DNA from: Owenia fusiformis
Lineage: Eukaryota; Annelida; Polychaeta; Sabellida; Oweniidae
Direction of reading: 5' to 3'
NCBI GenBank assembly: GCA_903813345.2
Contig: CAIIXF020000008.1
Span: 6,397,341-6,461,340 of the forward strand
Length of the DNA stretch: 64,000 nucleotides
A program made the position numbers and the translations under genes. Of this stretch, positions 41,824 to 53,990 are shown piece after piece. Position 1 is the stretch's first letter; every line of letters begins with the position of its first letter. The notes under the pieces are model-generated. The model saw nothing but the letters and a program-made list of their open reading frames with translations. It was not told the DNA's origin and ran no database searches.

Positions 41824-44800
41824 ATGGAATTTGACAATGACTTTTTGCTGGCTCTACAACTCCAGGAAGAAATGGATTCTGAAAAAATCATTGATCCAAC
41901 CTCGCCAGATAATAAAAAATTCAGAAGTCCTCTGCCAAAAAAAGGTGGAAAAACTTTATCAATTGTTGATCCCCAGTGGGAGCTGATAGATCCTGTGCCT
42001 GATATACACGCTCTCTTTCAAGAATTCAATGCCACTTTCTTCTGGCGAAGACTTGAAGGTATCGAAGTCAAATGGAGCCCACGGATGACATTGTAAGATG
42101 TTTTTAGATTTTTAGGCTCAGGTATCCATGGGCATAGCCCCCAGTATGCCTGGTACGCACAGATGGTTGCAAATACAATCCAAATACAACCACTAATTTC
42201 AAAATTTCAGGTCCTCCTGAACAATCTTTTATTGTTCCTGTCGTGACATACTACCATGGGCATTCAATCATAAAAATAGAGCTACGCCCATGGTATTGAT
42301 ATGTAATTACAGTATAAAGCAAAATTGAAGGTTGTCAATTCAGAGTCCTAAGTAGAAAAGTTTTTTCATCAGGGTCTCAGACTCGATAATTTTAACATGT
42401 TCCCTGGCCTATGATGTACAGGATGCTGGACCATACTTGAAAAAGGGGTGCATTTTTTCAGAAAATTAAGGTGGCCATGTCTCCTCATGTTTCAGTATTT
42501 TGAGAATTCAACATTTTCCAAAAAGAACACTCGTGAACTCTAGTGCGAGCAAAGAACATCTCTACATTCTGAACTTGGGAATCTATAATACTTGAGGCTT
42601 ATGCAGTAATGTTGTTTCAAAAGTCAAAATTTGTCTGCTCTAGCCATACACATAATTCTTACCTCAATCAATTTTAACCATCACCCGAAACATTCTCCAA
42701 GCCATAAAATTGTAGAGGTATACATTTCACTATTCAGTGTATTACAAAAAGTCTGCCACGAACAGCTGTGTGCTCCTATTTGGGTCATGGTGACCTGTGT
42801 TCTGTTGATTCAAAGTGCTTCATTATATTCTAGGTGTGCTGGTGTGTGCTCTTATAAGGGTCGAGGTGACCTGTGTTCTGTTGATTCAAAGTGCTTCATT
42901 ATATTCTAGGTGCACTGGTCTGCGCTCTTATAAGGGTCATGGTGACCTGTGTTCTGTTGATGCAAAGTGCTTAATAATATTCTAGGTGTGCTGGTGTGTG
43001 CTAAAGGGTCATGGTGACCTGTGTTCTGTTGATTCAAAGTGCTTCATTATATTCTAGGTGTGCAGGTGTATGCTCCTATTAGGGTCATGGTGACCTGTGT
43101 TCTGTTGATTCAAAGTGCTTCATTATATTTTAGGTGTGCTGGTGTGTGCTCTTATAAGGGTCATGGTGACCTGTATTTTGTTGATTCAAAATGCTTCATT
43201 ATATTCTAAGTGCACTGGTGTATGCTCTTATAAGGGTCATGGTGACCTGTGTTCTGTTGATTCAAAGTGCTTCATTATATTCTAGGTGTGCTGGTGTGTG
43301 CTCTTATAAGGGTCATGGTGACCTGTGTTCTGTTGATTCAAAGTGCTTCATTTTATTCTAGGTGTGCTGGTGTGTGCTCTTATAAGGGTCATGGTGACCT
43401 GTGTTCTGTTGATTCAAAGTGCTTCATTATATTCTAGGTGTGCTGGTTTGTGCTTATAAGGGTCATGGTGACCTGTGTCTGTTGATTCAAAGTGCTTCAT
43501 TATATTCTAGGTGTGCTGGTTTGTGCTTATAAGGGTCATGGTGACCTGTGTTCTGTTGATTCAAAGTGCTTCATTATATTCTAGGTGTGCTGGTGTGTGC
43601 TCTTATGAGGGTCATGGTGGCTTGTGTTCTGTAAGGCTGAGTGTCCCTCTACTCAAACTGAGACCCAGAAAGGACCTTGTTGAGACACTATTGGTAGGCA
43701 CATTTTCTAATTATCTTACACTTATATCCCCTGTTATTCAATAAAGGGTATAACTATCTGTGAAAGTCAAGTGTTTTCTTATTAAGTTACAGAACCATTA
43801 CCCTGAGTACCGAGGTTAGTTCTAAAGTAATCTGTGAATAGTTCTTTTACAGTTCAACAGCCCTGCCCCTACCACTGGTGGCCGTCACATGGTCACAGCC
43901 TAGGTCATAACCAACCGCACTGCTATTTTCTCAACCAATCAAACAGAAAGAAATATGTTTAGATTAAACGTTGGTGTCAATTCCTCAGAGGAAATGACCA
44001 TAGAAAATTATGTTTTTTTCGATGGCAAGTTCTGCATGGTCTGGTTGGCTCCGAAAGTTCATTGGTTTCTCTTAGACTTTACACGTGTCGATTAAAAAAA
44101 GCAATTGTCAAAGTCAAATGTCATCAAAGTCAGTTATCATCTTGGGTATGGCTACATGAACATGTTCACAATGTTTATAACAATTCAGGACTTTTACATA
44201 AAAATGCTTATTTGAAAACTTATTATTTTCAGCATGAGATGATCCATGCCTATCTGTTCGTAACAGACAACAACAAGGTCAGTTATTACATTCTTATTAT
44301 ACATCGTTATCATTATAGTCTCCAATTTTTTGTGCCCAATGTTTGGTGGACAGTCTTATATCTGTTAAAATAGATAACCTTAAGAATTTCAGTCCACATG
44401 CAACCACAATTCAAATCATTATCCCATCGAACGAAGTTCGGAGGGATATAGGGAATGCCTCCGTCCATCCATCCGGGCAATAACTCAAATACCGTTGGCC
44501 CGATTTTGTTCATATTTTGTACACATATACCCTATGGGGTAAAAGTTCTGCGCGAAAGCCGATTTTCAAAATGACCGCTCATTTAAAAATGGCTGCCATT
44601 TTAGTGCCGATTTTACATTAATTTAGGTGCAATATGTAAAACTGTAATAGCAATATGTTTTAAATGTAAAAAAATTATATAGGACATTGATAAAGCTAGA
44701 AATGTAGACAAGGAGGATTGGCTCCCAGGATCGAAACTCGATATTTTCCAACAATGAAAACGTCGAAATGTCGTTATTTTCTGAAATTAAAACCGACTAT

Positions 44801-47800
44801 AAATTCAAAATAAACAGTTCAAAAGATTCGAACCAATATCTCGATCATTTCTTGTGAGTTTTGGAATTTTTCGTTTGGAAATAAGACCAAAATTCACGAT
44901 TTAAATGTTGAAGTGAACAAAATGGCGGCTGTTTGAATTCGAATTTTGTATTACGACATACCCATATATGGGACAGAATATCGGTGGTGCACTCTGGGAG
45001 CCAATCCTCCTTGAAATGTAGATATTAAAGAAGCACATGGCAGCCATCTTGAAAAATGGCGGCCTTTACTCATTATTTTACGATTTTTGCTGTAACTCAA
45101 GAAGTAGTGGAGCGATTTTGTTCATATTTGGTTTTTGAAAAATTTTGAAAAATCATGACACTTTTGGTAGAAGGCGGCCATTTTGAAAAATGGCCGCCAT
45201 TTTAACGTATTTTATTATAACTAAATAAAAAGTGGTGGAGCGATTTTGTTCATATTTGGTATGTGAATACTATAAGCATGGTACACTGTCTAATGACACT
45301 TTTGGTAGAAGGCAGCCATTTTGAAAAATGGCCGCCATTTAAACGTATTTTACTCGGCCTTTACTCATTATTTTACGATTTTTGCTGTAACTTGAAAAGT
45401 AGTGTAGCGATTTTGTTCATATTTGGTATGTGAATACTATAAGCATGGCACACTGTCTAATGACACTTTTGGTAGAAGGCGGCCATTTTGAAAATTGCCA
45501 CCATTTTAAAGTATTTTACTATTACTCAAAAAGTAGTGGAGCGATTTTGTTCATATTTGGTATGTGAATACTATAAAAAAAAAAGCATATTACTTCTTCT
45601 GATGACAACTTGGCTAGTGAGCAACCATTTTGAAAATGGTGGCCTCTCTTAATGATATTTGCTATATATTTCTTTTGTAAAAATGCCAGCCATTTCTGTT
45701 TGATGGGATTCGCTACGCTTTGGCGTTGCCGTTTTTCTGGTTTATCTTGAAGAAAAATATGTCCATTGTGTCAAGTCCCTGTACTTTAGGTAACCATGAG
45801 AATAAGAGTGGGTGTGTGAGTAAAGTGGCTTGATGCAGGACTATATCATGTACATGTAGTAATATTCTGAAATTGCTGATTTATGGATTCACCCATACAA
45901 TTCTATTGTCGTTATAGGACCATGATGGACATGGGCCAGAGTTCCAAAAACACATGAACAGAATCAACAATGAGACGGGATCTAAAATATCTGTAAGTAA
46001 TATTAATATCTATTCTAGATGGGCTTTTTGGCTTACCTATTTTTCCAATTTGGAAATGTTTTGTAGGTTATGCTGATTGGATAATATTTTTTACATAATT
46101 GTATTTTTTATTGAATTTGGTTTTATGAATTTATATTGTTTGTTAGTTGTTGGCAAACATGGTGATCCTATAGAGTCACCCACCAAATGGGGTTTGTTGT
46201 ACATTGTCTCTTCTGGGAGGTGTTGATCCTCTTTGCATGGGGGTTTGTTAGGAAACATCACAGATATACAATAAATGACTGCACTAATTCATTTAGGACT
46301 ACATGTATCGGTGGACATTCTGCACACAGTGTTTGAATTAAGAAGTATAGACCGAAAAGCAGGTGTTATATTGACAAATATACCTACAGGGCTAGGGACA
46401 AACGCCTTCTGTTTTGAAAGCTTTTGTGTCAGCCCTAAAGGATATATTTGTCAATATATTACCTGCTCTGAGGTCTGTATAGATTCGAACATGAAAAGTC
46501 ACTAAAATTTTGGGAATATTCATTATATGACGTCACACATTACTCATATTACCAGGGGTAGTGTTGATGAATATACCCCAGGTAAAATGTTGACTTTGTT
46601 CACAGTTTATAGAAAGAATAAAATTCAGTCATGTTCGAATATCTAATTTCATAGGCAATATTGCAAAATGAAGTTAGATTTCTTTTGTAGTAACATCATG
46701 TATTCTTCATACTTTTAGATATATCACACATTCCATGATGAGGTAGACCAATACCGCCAGCACTGGTGGCGATGTGATGGTCCCTGTATAACAAGAAAAC
46801 CATACTTCGGTTATGTACGCCGTGCTATGAATCGTGCCCCCTCCCCTCGGGACCCTTGGTGGGGCCAGCACCAAGCAACTTGTGGCGGCACCTATGTGAA
46901 AATTAAGGAACCAGAGGGATATGGGAAAAAGAAGACAAAAGAACCTAAAGAATCAAAAAAAGAAAGTTAGTGCTTTATCATTCCATCTTCCTAATTTATT
47001 TATATGTTATATATTTCAATTTATTTCAGTTTATTTTTAGGGGTTCCGTGTTTACTTTGAAATAAAGTTTTGTTAAAGCGTTTGTAAAAATTTATCAAAG
47101 CATCGTAGATCAATGTTAAAAATGACCACAAATGCTTAACAATTCAGTTTTGCCAGATCGATTTTTTGAAAGAACCATCATACCAACATGGTGTTCCACA
47201 TTTTTTGATAAAATATGTTCCTGTATTTCAGAGGTAAAAAGCCCAGTCCCTGCGGGTATGCAGGATATACGTACAGCATTTACGGGAAAGGGACACATAC
47301 TAACTGACAAACCCACAGGTACCAAGGACAAAGGAAGCTCACAAGTGGTTAAACCCATAGGTAGCACCAAGGACTTTAACAAAGACATTGGTGCATTATC
47401 TAAAGCAATTGGCCATGATGGAAATATAAGTAATAAAACTAAATCCGTTAGTCCTGCTCTATTTGGAACTAAATCTAAAGAACCTAGTGTGTTTAGCAGG
47501 ATCTATGGTTTCAAAGGACGCGATGAGCAAAATGATTCAGGGACTGTCTCAATTTCCAGGGTGAGTCAGCCACCACCTAGCTCAACTATAACAGGTCAAG
47601 GTCAAATCTCAGGGACTAAAAATGGTGCAAGTAAGCCAAGTGCAGTATTTCATGAAAGAAAGTTGTCATTTTATAATTGGTGGAATAATGAAGGTAGTTA
47701 TGAAAGGGCTATTGGAAATACTAATACAACTCCAGGAAGTAAAGACCATGAGACTAGATCGAAGCCCCCAGTATCCAATAGCCCAAGAGTAAAGCCTCAA

Positions 47801-49039
47801 GTACCAAATAACCCAAAAGTGAAGCCCGCTATATCAAATAGCCCAATAATAAAGCCTACTGTATCAGATAGGCTGAATACATTCACAGGGAAGGGGAAGC
47901 AAGCAGCTGTAACTCCAACATCAAAGTTGAGTGGTGGGAATAATCTTCTTAAACAGCTTGCATTAGAGAGGAAACAGAGAAACAATATGGCCGCTCAGCA
48001 GACGGCTCAGCAGTCGGCAAAACAGACGGCTCAGCAGACATTATCTGATACTAAAAATGACATATCCAGGAATATTACCAAAACCCCTGATAAAACTGAA
48101 ACTAGTCCTATTCGAAAAAGAATTGAATCACCAAATACAATATCAAATTATTCAAATAATAGTGCAAAGAAAAGTAAAACTGATATTTTGGGTGGAATTA
48201 TGAAAAAGGCGGACCAAGTTTTTAACAAAAACAAATCCAACTCAGATTCAGATTGTGACATGGAAAATCTTGTGCTATCTAGTGTGATGAAATCAAAATC
48301 AGAAGTCAAGACAGAATCTGAATATGATAATATTAAAGATGTTGGTGCTAGTTCAGGACAACGATCTGAAGAAAAAGAAATGGACTCCAAGAAACGTCAC
48401 CATAGCAAAGACGCCTCAACAGTTGCTAAGACGTCAAAAAAGTCAAAAGTTGATTACTGTGATACTTCAGATAGTGATGATGAGCCTAGCTTGGATAAAA
48501 CCAGGATGAAAAACAGGCGTAAGAGTACCATTATAGATGTTGGCTTGTTACCAGATGAACCAAATGGTGAAGAAAGAACTGCAAATGTCTCATTGTCCAA
48601 ACAATCATTTGGTATTTTACAAATCAGCTCAGACTCAGACTCTGAATTCTTTCCAAAGATGAAGAAAAACAAGTTTAAATCTGTGTCAGCCCGTGGACGG
48701 ATGAAACGGAAATCGAGCAGTGATTCTGATATATCTGATGTCCAAGTTCAAAAAAATTCAACAAAATCCAAAGTTAATGCTGTATCAAAAATTTCAAAGA
48801 CCAAAACGACCACAAATAATACAGCAACTAAGTCGAACTCTATCGGAGCATATGTATCAAATGGTGTACTTCAGCGAACTGGTTCAACTTCAACTTCTAA
48901 AATGCCATCAGGTTCGAGTACACAAATACCAAAGAAAACAGAATCTGAGCCGCAAGCCTCAATGGTGCCGTGTCCAGTATGTGGTGAATCTATTAAGTCA
49001 TCAAGTATGAATGAACATCTTGATAACTGTTTGAACTAG
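41824..49039 (+). CDS. SPRTN: SprT-like metalloprotease SPRTN (Spartan/DVC1), complete, 850 aa
   Basis: SPRTN is the replication-coupled nuclear protease that degrades DNA-protein crosslinks. Exons: 41824-42092, 43585-43693, 44233-44277, 45918-45992, 46719-46965 and 47232-49039 (2553 nt). The SprT domain contains PDIHALFQEFNATFFWRRLE, VKWSPRMTLCAGVCSYEG, LSVPLLKLRPRKDLVETLL, active site HEMIH (127-131) alone on a 45-nt exon, third zinc ligand H146 in DGHGPEF, and the zinc-binding WWRCDGPC/CGGTYVKIKEPEGY region. The long last exon has a p97-binding SHP box FTGKGHIL (265-272), a second similar FTGKGKQ (about residue 467), Ser/Asp-rich and basic tracts, and a C-terminal UBZ4 finger with C829, C832, H844 and C848. 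It is far longer than human SPRTN (489 aa), all of the gain being in the disordered tail. No clear PIP box was identified. Intron 1 holds a remarkable duplication of the exon 2 boundary. Confidence 0.96.
42128..42293. mobile_element. Small inverted-repeat element in SPRTN intron 1, related to 7897-8075
   Basis: ccatgggcatagc at the left and gctacgcccatgg at the right are near-perfect inverted ends. The body shares cctggtacgcacag, caatttcaaaatttcagg and atcataaaaatagagc with the CLHC1 intron copy. Confidence 0.7.
42763..43584 (+). repeat. Tandem duplications of the SPRTN exon 2 acceptor and exon start (decoy splice sites)
   Basis: A 76-bp unit consists of intron end (tgattcaaagtgcttcatt, atattctag) joined to the first ~50 nt of exon 2 (gtgtgctggtgtgtgctc, ttataagggtcatggtgacc, tgtgttctgt). 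Acceptor-like junctions precede 42834, 42910, 42986, 43058, 43134, 43210, 43286, 43362, 43438 and 43511. The genuine exon starts at 43585. A partial unit without its own acceptor starts near 42763. Each full copy encodes CAGVCSYKGHGDLCSVDSKC, like the start of exon 2, then reaches an in-frame TAG that is the next unit's acceptor. The true exon differs in having tatGAGggtcatggtGGCttg and running into gtaaggctgagtg. Some copies have 72-74 bp units or lack the GG at the junction. Confidence 0.92.
44440..45700. repeat. Degenerate GCCGCCATTTTG tandem repeats in SPRTN intron 3
   Basis: Units contain gtggagcgattttgttcat, atttggtatgtgaatact, cacttttggtagaaggcgg and a palindromic ccattttgaaaaatgg. Landmarks fall near 45104, 45233, 45405 and 45537, so spacing varies between about 130 and 170 bp. 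The left 600 bp (from gaacgaagttcggaggg) share the ggccgccat motif but are not clearly tandem. No coding sequence. Confidence 0.8.
46345..46482. mobile_element. Hairpin element in SPRTN intron 4
   Basis: tatagacc, gcaggtgttatattgacaaa, tatacctacagggct at 46345-46402 pair with agccctaaaggatat, tttgtcaatatattacctgc and ggtctgtata at 46420-46482. TGACGTCA follows at 46528-46535. Confidence 0.75.
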
Positions 49040-49048
49040 TTATACAAA

Positions 49049-49165
49049 GGTACTAACCAGATTGCATGATACTATGAGTTTGCTTGGCAGTATCATTTAA
49101 CTTTGTGATATGGTCAGCTCAGTGTGGATCCTTAAAATGTTCACAATGTGATGTGGTCTTGTTAT
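49049..49165. mobile_element. Copy of the MBIP 3' UTR element, just after the SPRTN stop codon
   Basis: ggtactaaccagattgcatg, atactatgag, cagctcagtgtggatcct and gatgtggtcttgtta correspond in order to 26675-26800. The inverted ends are weaker than in the MBIP copy. Confidence 0.6.
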
Positions 49166-51060
49166 TCATGTCGAGCACTGACCAAAATCTGATTGAATCT
49201 CTTGAATTTAAATAATGTCATTCTAATGTCCTCTAATATTGCTCAAATATACATGACATGTACATGCAATTTTTCAATTTATACAACATGATTATCATAT
49301 CATAATGCACAATTGTTTTATGAGGTTAGTTGTAAAAATTAAGATGCTTTATTGTTATATGAAAAAACTATAATTTATGTATTTATGATATGATGATTCT
49401 ACAAAGCTGAAATTCTTGTGGAATGGTGATGTTCAGTATAGAAAAAAATGAAATAAATCAAACTTAAAATTGACGAAATCCCCACATATACATGGGCATT
49501 TAATGTGCAGAAATTGACTGAGATAAAAATATAAGCAATAAAAAATTATGTAATATCATGACGACTTGATAGATGGCAATCATTTTTTTTATATTTCATT
49601 TTGCGCTTTAGTATCAATTCAATGGGGGAGGATGGGCATTCTGTAAACAAAGGGATGGGATGCCACCATATAACCCTACTAGAGCTATTTCTAAGTGTAC
49701 AAGGCATATTGTCCCCTCCCAATTCGAACAATTTGTTGGGAGTATGAACACTGAAATAGATCACTTGTCTTTAAAGGGTGACGCATATCGTTTAGCAAAT
49801 CGAACGCTCGTTTCTGGTGTTGCTCACCGTTTAGTATAAAAGGCCCGATCCCGGAATAATACTCAAGGGTTCACAGGTTCGAGATCGTTGTGTCAACACC
49901 TCTAACTGTTATATAGCATAAGTATATAATAGATCGTCACACATTTATAAAAGGGTGATTTTTATTTTGACAAATCAATTCCACATTTATGGATGAAGTT
50001 TCAGGATCTTCTATTTGTGTATAATAAGGAAAAATTGGCATCTAAATTTCCCCATAACGTAATAGCACACAGCTTGGCATATGAAATATCCTACAAATGA
50101 AACAAAGCAAGACAAACCGGTTTCTAATACAAGGATTTATATTGGCTGTTGTACATGTATTCTTTGAACGCAATCACTCTTTGGATAACGTTTTCAAAAT
50201 CATTATAAACGGATTACTTTATCTCAAAGACAATTTCAATAAACTGGATTTTACAGAACTCCCCTTATTTCTTAAAAATGGACTGATCCAGTTGATTCGC
50301 CTGGAGCCGCCATATTGTTTTTATACGGGATGCTAATCGGAACCCTTTAACCATTGATTACATCATGAAAATGAGTGAAATATAAGAATTGTATTCTTAG
50401 CTATATCAGAGATTTTGGGCCCCTGGTCTGACAAAGTTGCACCCTGAAATCAACAACCTCTAATTGTTTTTCAAGATGGCCACCATGCTTTTTTAAACAA
50501 TTTGATGTTCAACTTAATCCATATTCCATTTAATTTATATGTTGTTACTAAATGTTGTTACTACTGTAAAATTGACACTGAAACTGTTGGGCATTTTGAA
50601 AATGGCTACTTTTTCTCTCGATAGACCCAATTTTTATACGAATGTTGTGAATTCATATACCTTACAAATATCTATGTTTTAGAGAGTATCTTATACCTTA
50701 TGTTTATACATAAAATCTTGATTGAAAACCCCAATAAATTATTCAAACAACCTGATGCCTATGAGTTGATAATTGTGTCTGCATATAGCCAGACCGAGTG
50801 TAAAGACATAACAATAACAACTTTTTATAAATGCACCATTTATTGGTTCATATAATACAATTCTATGCACAGAGGTATAATAAATAATGTTAGTAGATGT
50901 TAAAATTATTAATCTTATCTATTGCCTTATAAAGGGTTATTCATAAGTTTCCAAATACAGGGTGTCTTAAACATGGAACAAGGTTACAGTCGAGTTGATT
51001 CCACAATTATTTAATTTTATTTCTTTATATTCTCTAAGTATACAAGAGTTATCAATACTC
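49166..51060. other. Convergent SPRTN/kindlin spacer, first part
   Basis: Includes the SPRTN 3' UTR (AATAAA near 49451). A gtataaaaggcccg TATA-like stretch occurs near 49834-49846, followed by a ggttcgagatc B-box-like string, perhaps a degraded repeat promoter. A lone mariner end TACAGGGTGTC lies near 50956. No gene is supported. Confidence 0.4.
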
Positions 51061-51560
51061 CATGTGCGAGCACATGTTCATGTATTGTAAATGTACTAGC
51101 ACATGTTCATATATTGTACATGTACGAGCACATGTTCATGAACTAGCACATGTTCATATATTGTACATGTACTAGCACATGTTCATGTACTGTACATCTA
51201 CTAGCACATGTTCATGTATTGTACATCTACTAGCACATGTTCACGTATTGTACATCTACTAGCACATGTTCATATATTGTACATGTACTAGCACATGTTC
51301 ATGTATTGTTCACGTACTAGCACATTTTCATATATTGTTCATGTACTAGCACATGTTCATGTACCGTACATGTACTAGCACATGTTCATGTATTGTACAT
51401 GTACTAGCACATGTTCAATATTGTACATGTACTAGCACATGTTCATGTACTAGGACATGTTCATGTACCGTACATGAACTAGCATATGTTCATGTACTGT
51501 ATATGTACAAGCACAGGATAACATACTGGCACATGACTTGTTCATGCATCAGCACATGTT
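51060..51560. repeat. Minisatellite of about 30-bp units (actagcacatgttcatgt...)
   Basis: About 16 imperfect units of tgtactagcacatgttcatg plus tattgtaca, with occasional loss of half a unit. Units are partly self-complementary (acatgt, tgtacatgtac). Open frames across it are repeat products. Confidence 0.9.
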
Positions 51561-52072
51561 CAACCCATCTCTGGTTATCTGTCTATTATTTTCCTCATAA
51601 AAACTATAAATGTAATATTGCAGCATTTATTGGTATTTACAGAGCATATAATACAAATTGTTAATAGATTTATCCTTTCCAATGATATCCAAATTGCTAG
51701 TGAGGTTCAAACAGTTGAGCATTGGTTACAATTTCTCAGTAAATGTCAATCAATAGAGTTTAATTATCCAAAGTGAGCCTATTAACTTTACTAGAAAACA
51801 CATTACATTATTTGGCATTCAGTTACTATAGATATTGTTTACAAATGTTCTTGGCAAAAATTGAAGGCTCTTCTTACATTTAAAAATAAAAAAATGATGT
51901 GTTTAGAAAATCACAAATGATAGATTTGCTAACTAAGTTCATTGTGATTTTGTGATACAGGCTGTATCTAGTATATAATATAGTGCAGTATACAACATTT
52001 GCCTTTAAGGACTGGTATTTATTAAGTCCTTGGATAACATCTTCTCTCCTCCCTCCTTGTGGGAGAGTATGA

Positions 52073-52094
52073 GGGAGGGAGGGAGGGAAGGGGG
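52073..52094 (+). other. Potential G-quadruplex in a purine/pyrimidine mirror patch
   Basis: Four or more GGG runs with one- or two-base loops (gggagggagggagggaag then ggggg) fit the canonical G4 pattern. The complementary ctctcctccctcc lies 40 bp upstream, so a hairpin or triplex is the alternative structure. Confidence 0.75.
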
Positions 52095-52203
52095 TGAGAA
52101 AAATGACTTGACATTATGTTCTATTTTGGTATATTGGTTCCTACTTGTCATAATCCAAAATTTTAACATAATTTCGAGTACCAGTGTATAAAATTTTAGA
52201 ATA

Positions 52204-52267
52204 CAGGGTGTCTCAAGACAAATGGAACATAAACTTGTTTATTAAACATGTTCTTTGGGACACCCTG
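52204..52267. mobile_element. 64-bp mariner-end palindromic element, TA-flanked
   Basis: CAGGGTGTCTCAAGACA at the left and TTTGGGACACCCTG at the right, with TA outside both ends. It is one of the shortest plausible TA-flanked miniature elements in the window. Confidence 0.65.
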
Positions 52268-52269
52268 TA

Positions 52270-53990
52270 CTGTATTCTCTAGATTGAAAAATATAATTCC
52301 TGGCTAAATTCAAGATGAAACGTATATCTAGTGTTGGTTGGTTTACTATGTTAATAGTGATTTGTTTGTATTTATAAGCTATTTACATATTTGTATACAA
52401 TTTATGTACAATGAGTTATACAATGCTGTATATATAGTAAAACCATTGATTTCCCGACAATTTGATTCAATGAACATTCACTAAACATGAGTGCGTTCCA
52501 TCAGCAAAATCATGTAAAATTACAAATTTTCAAATATCTTAATTTTGTTTGATGATTTTTGTAAGATAATGTCTATATCGACACATAAGCATCAAACGGT
52601 TTTCTTATAACTTATTTTGACGTCTTGAGTATAACAGTGCTGGGTACAACATACAACCGTATATCGGTGGTGGTACTTTGCCCACAGCATTTAGGGATGT
52701 CACCAAACACAAAATAATTCTAGTGGTAAAAAGTAAATGTGAATAAATTAAACCCTACCCCATTATACAATAATTTGTATGTTATATACTAGTTCAGTAT
52801 TTCACACAATTGTCATTCTTAACAAATATATTTTTAATAATTACAAACATCGAAGACCACTTTTGATTTCCAACAGATTCTCTATTCTGTTTATTTTTAA
52901 ATAATAATAAAAAGAGGTATTTAATTGCAGAGAAAATATAAAAGTTTAATAATGAAAACATTTACATTTATATGAGCTAAATATTTAAATAAAGGTTTTT
53001 CACTCCATATGTAGCACACTTCATCATCTGTATTCCATTCAATGCAATGTATATGTATGTACAGTATACATATACAGTATATATATAAATATGTATAGGA
53101 TATACAGTATCAAAATCATAAACAGTATATTACATTTGAAAAATAATATTTCACACTTAAACAATATATTACTGTATCACCCATCAAACACAATGTTAAT
53201 TCGGGAGGTGAAGCTATATATTCTTAAGAGAACTTGTACTTGAACATGGAGAATTATGGTCCTCTGGGGAGACCCTTAGTACTTACTTGCCTAATTGAGT
53301 ATTAAGGTATAAGGCAAACAGTTGAAACTACATGTAGGTCCCTGTATAAAACAATCGAGAGGAGACAGTCATCCCCGGGGATCATTAAATATTACATGTT
53401 CGTGTACAGACTCTCTTAATAATACATAGCTTATACGTAGCTAATATTGTGTCACCTTGTCACAAATGCCCTTAAATCAACTCTGTGTTTAAAACTGGTT
53501 GAGGATTTTGACCCCACAGATCAGAAATTGAAAGGTATTTCACTGGCCTTAATATTAGGATCAATATCAAGATTATACTTTTGAAAAGAGGAGCAAAATA
53601 AGTTCTTAAGCATTGAGCTTACTCAGTCTCATTTTGATTTGAGAATTTATCATTTTATGTAATATTTTCAAATATTTTGTATTTCAATTCATTATTTCAT
53701 ATTTAACCTTGCATCACGTCTCTGATCCATCCATTGCCTAATTTCAAAAATTTAATGGACAATCATCCCCCTTGCTTTACATAGTCAGGATGGCACCCGA
53801 CCCAAAGTTGTATAATCTAAACATTGCCAACACAAGTCCCTGACCCATAATTCAATTTTAACCAGTAGACCAAAATCCCAGATCACCCCTATTTTCATAC
53901 CCTATGAATTTGGGTTCTAAAATTATTTCTGCAGCATTTATTGCAAATGATCATGAATTTTAATTTGAAAAAATTTTAGGTTATGTGTTT
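52270..53990. other. Convergent spacer, AT-rich, no gene seen
   Basis: Contains AT-rich simple sequence (gtatacatatacagtatata near 53060) and no conserved coding exon, long inverted repeat or tandem array that I could identify. Confidence 0.4.

Noticed and set aside
42631-43744. Frames containing repeated CAGVCSYKG-like peptides as a separate gene
   Set aside because: They are duplicated pieces of SPRTN exon 2; only 43585-43693 is the real exon.
47116-48672. Minus-strand frames opposite the SPRTN last exon
   Set aside because: Antisense shadows of a long conserved coding exon.
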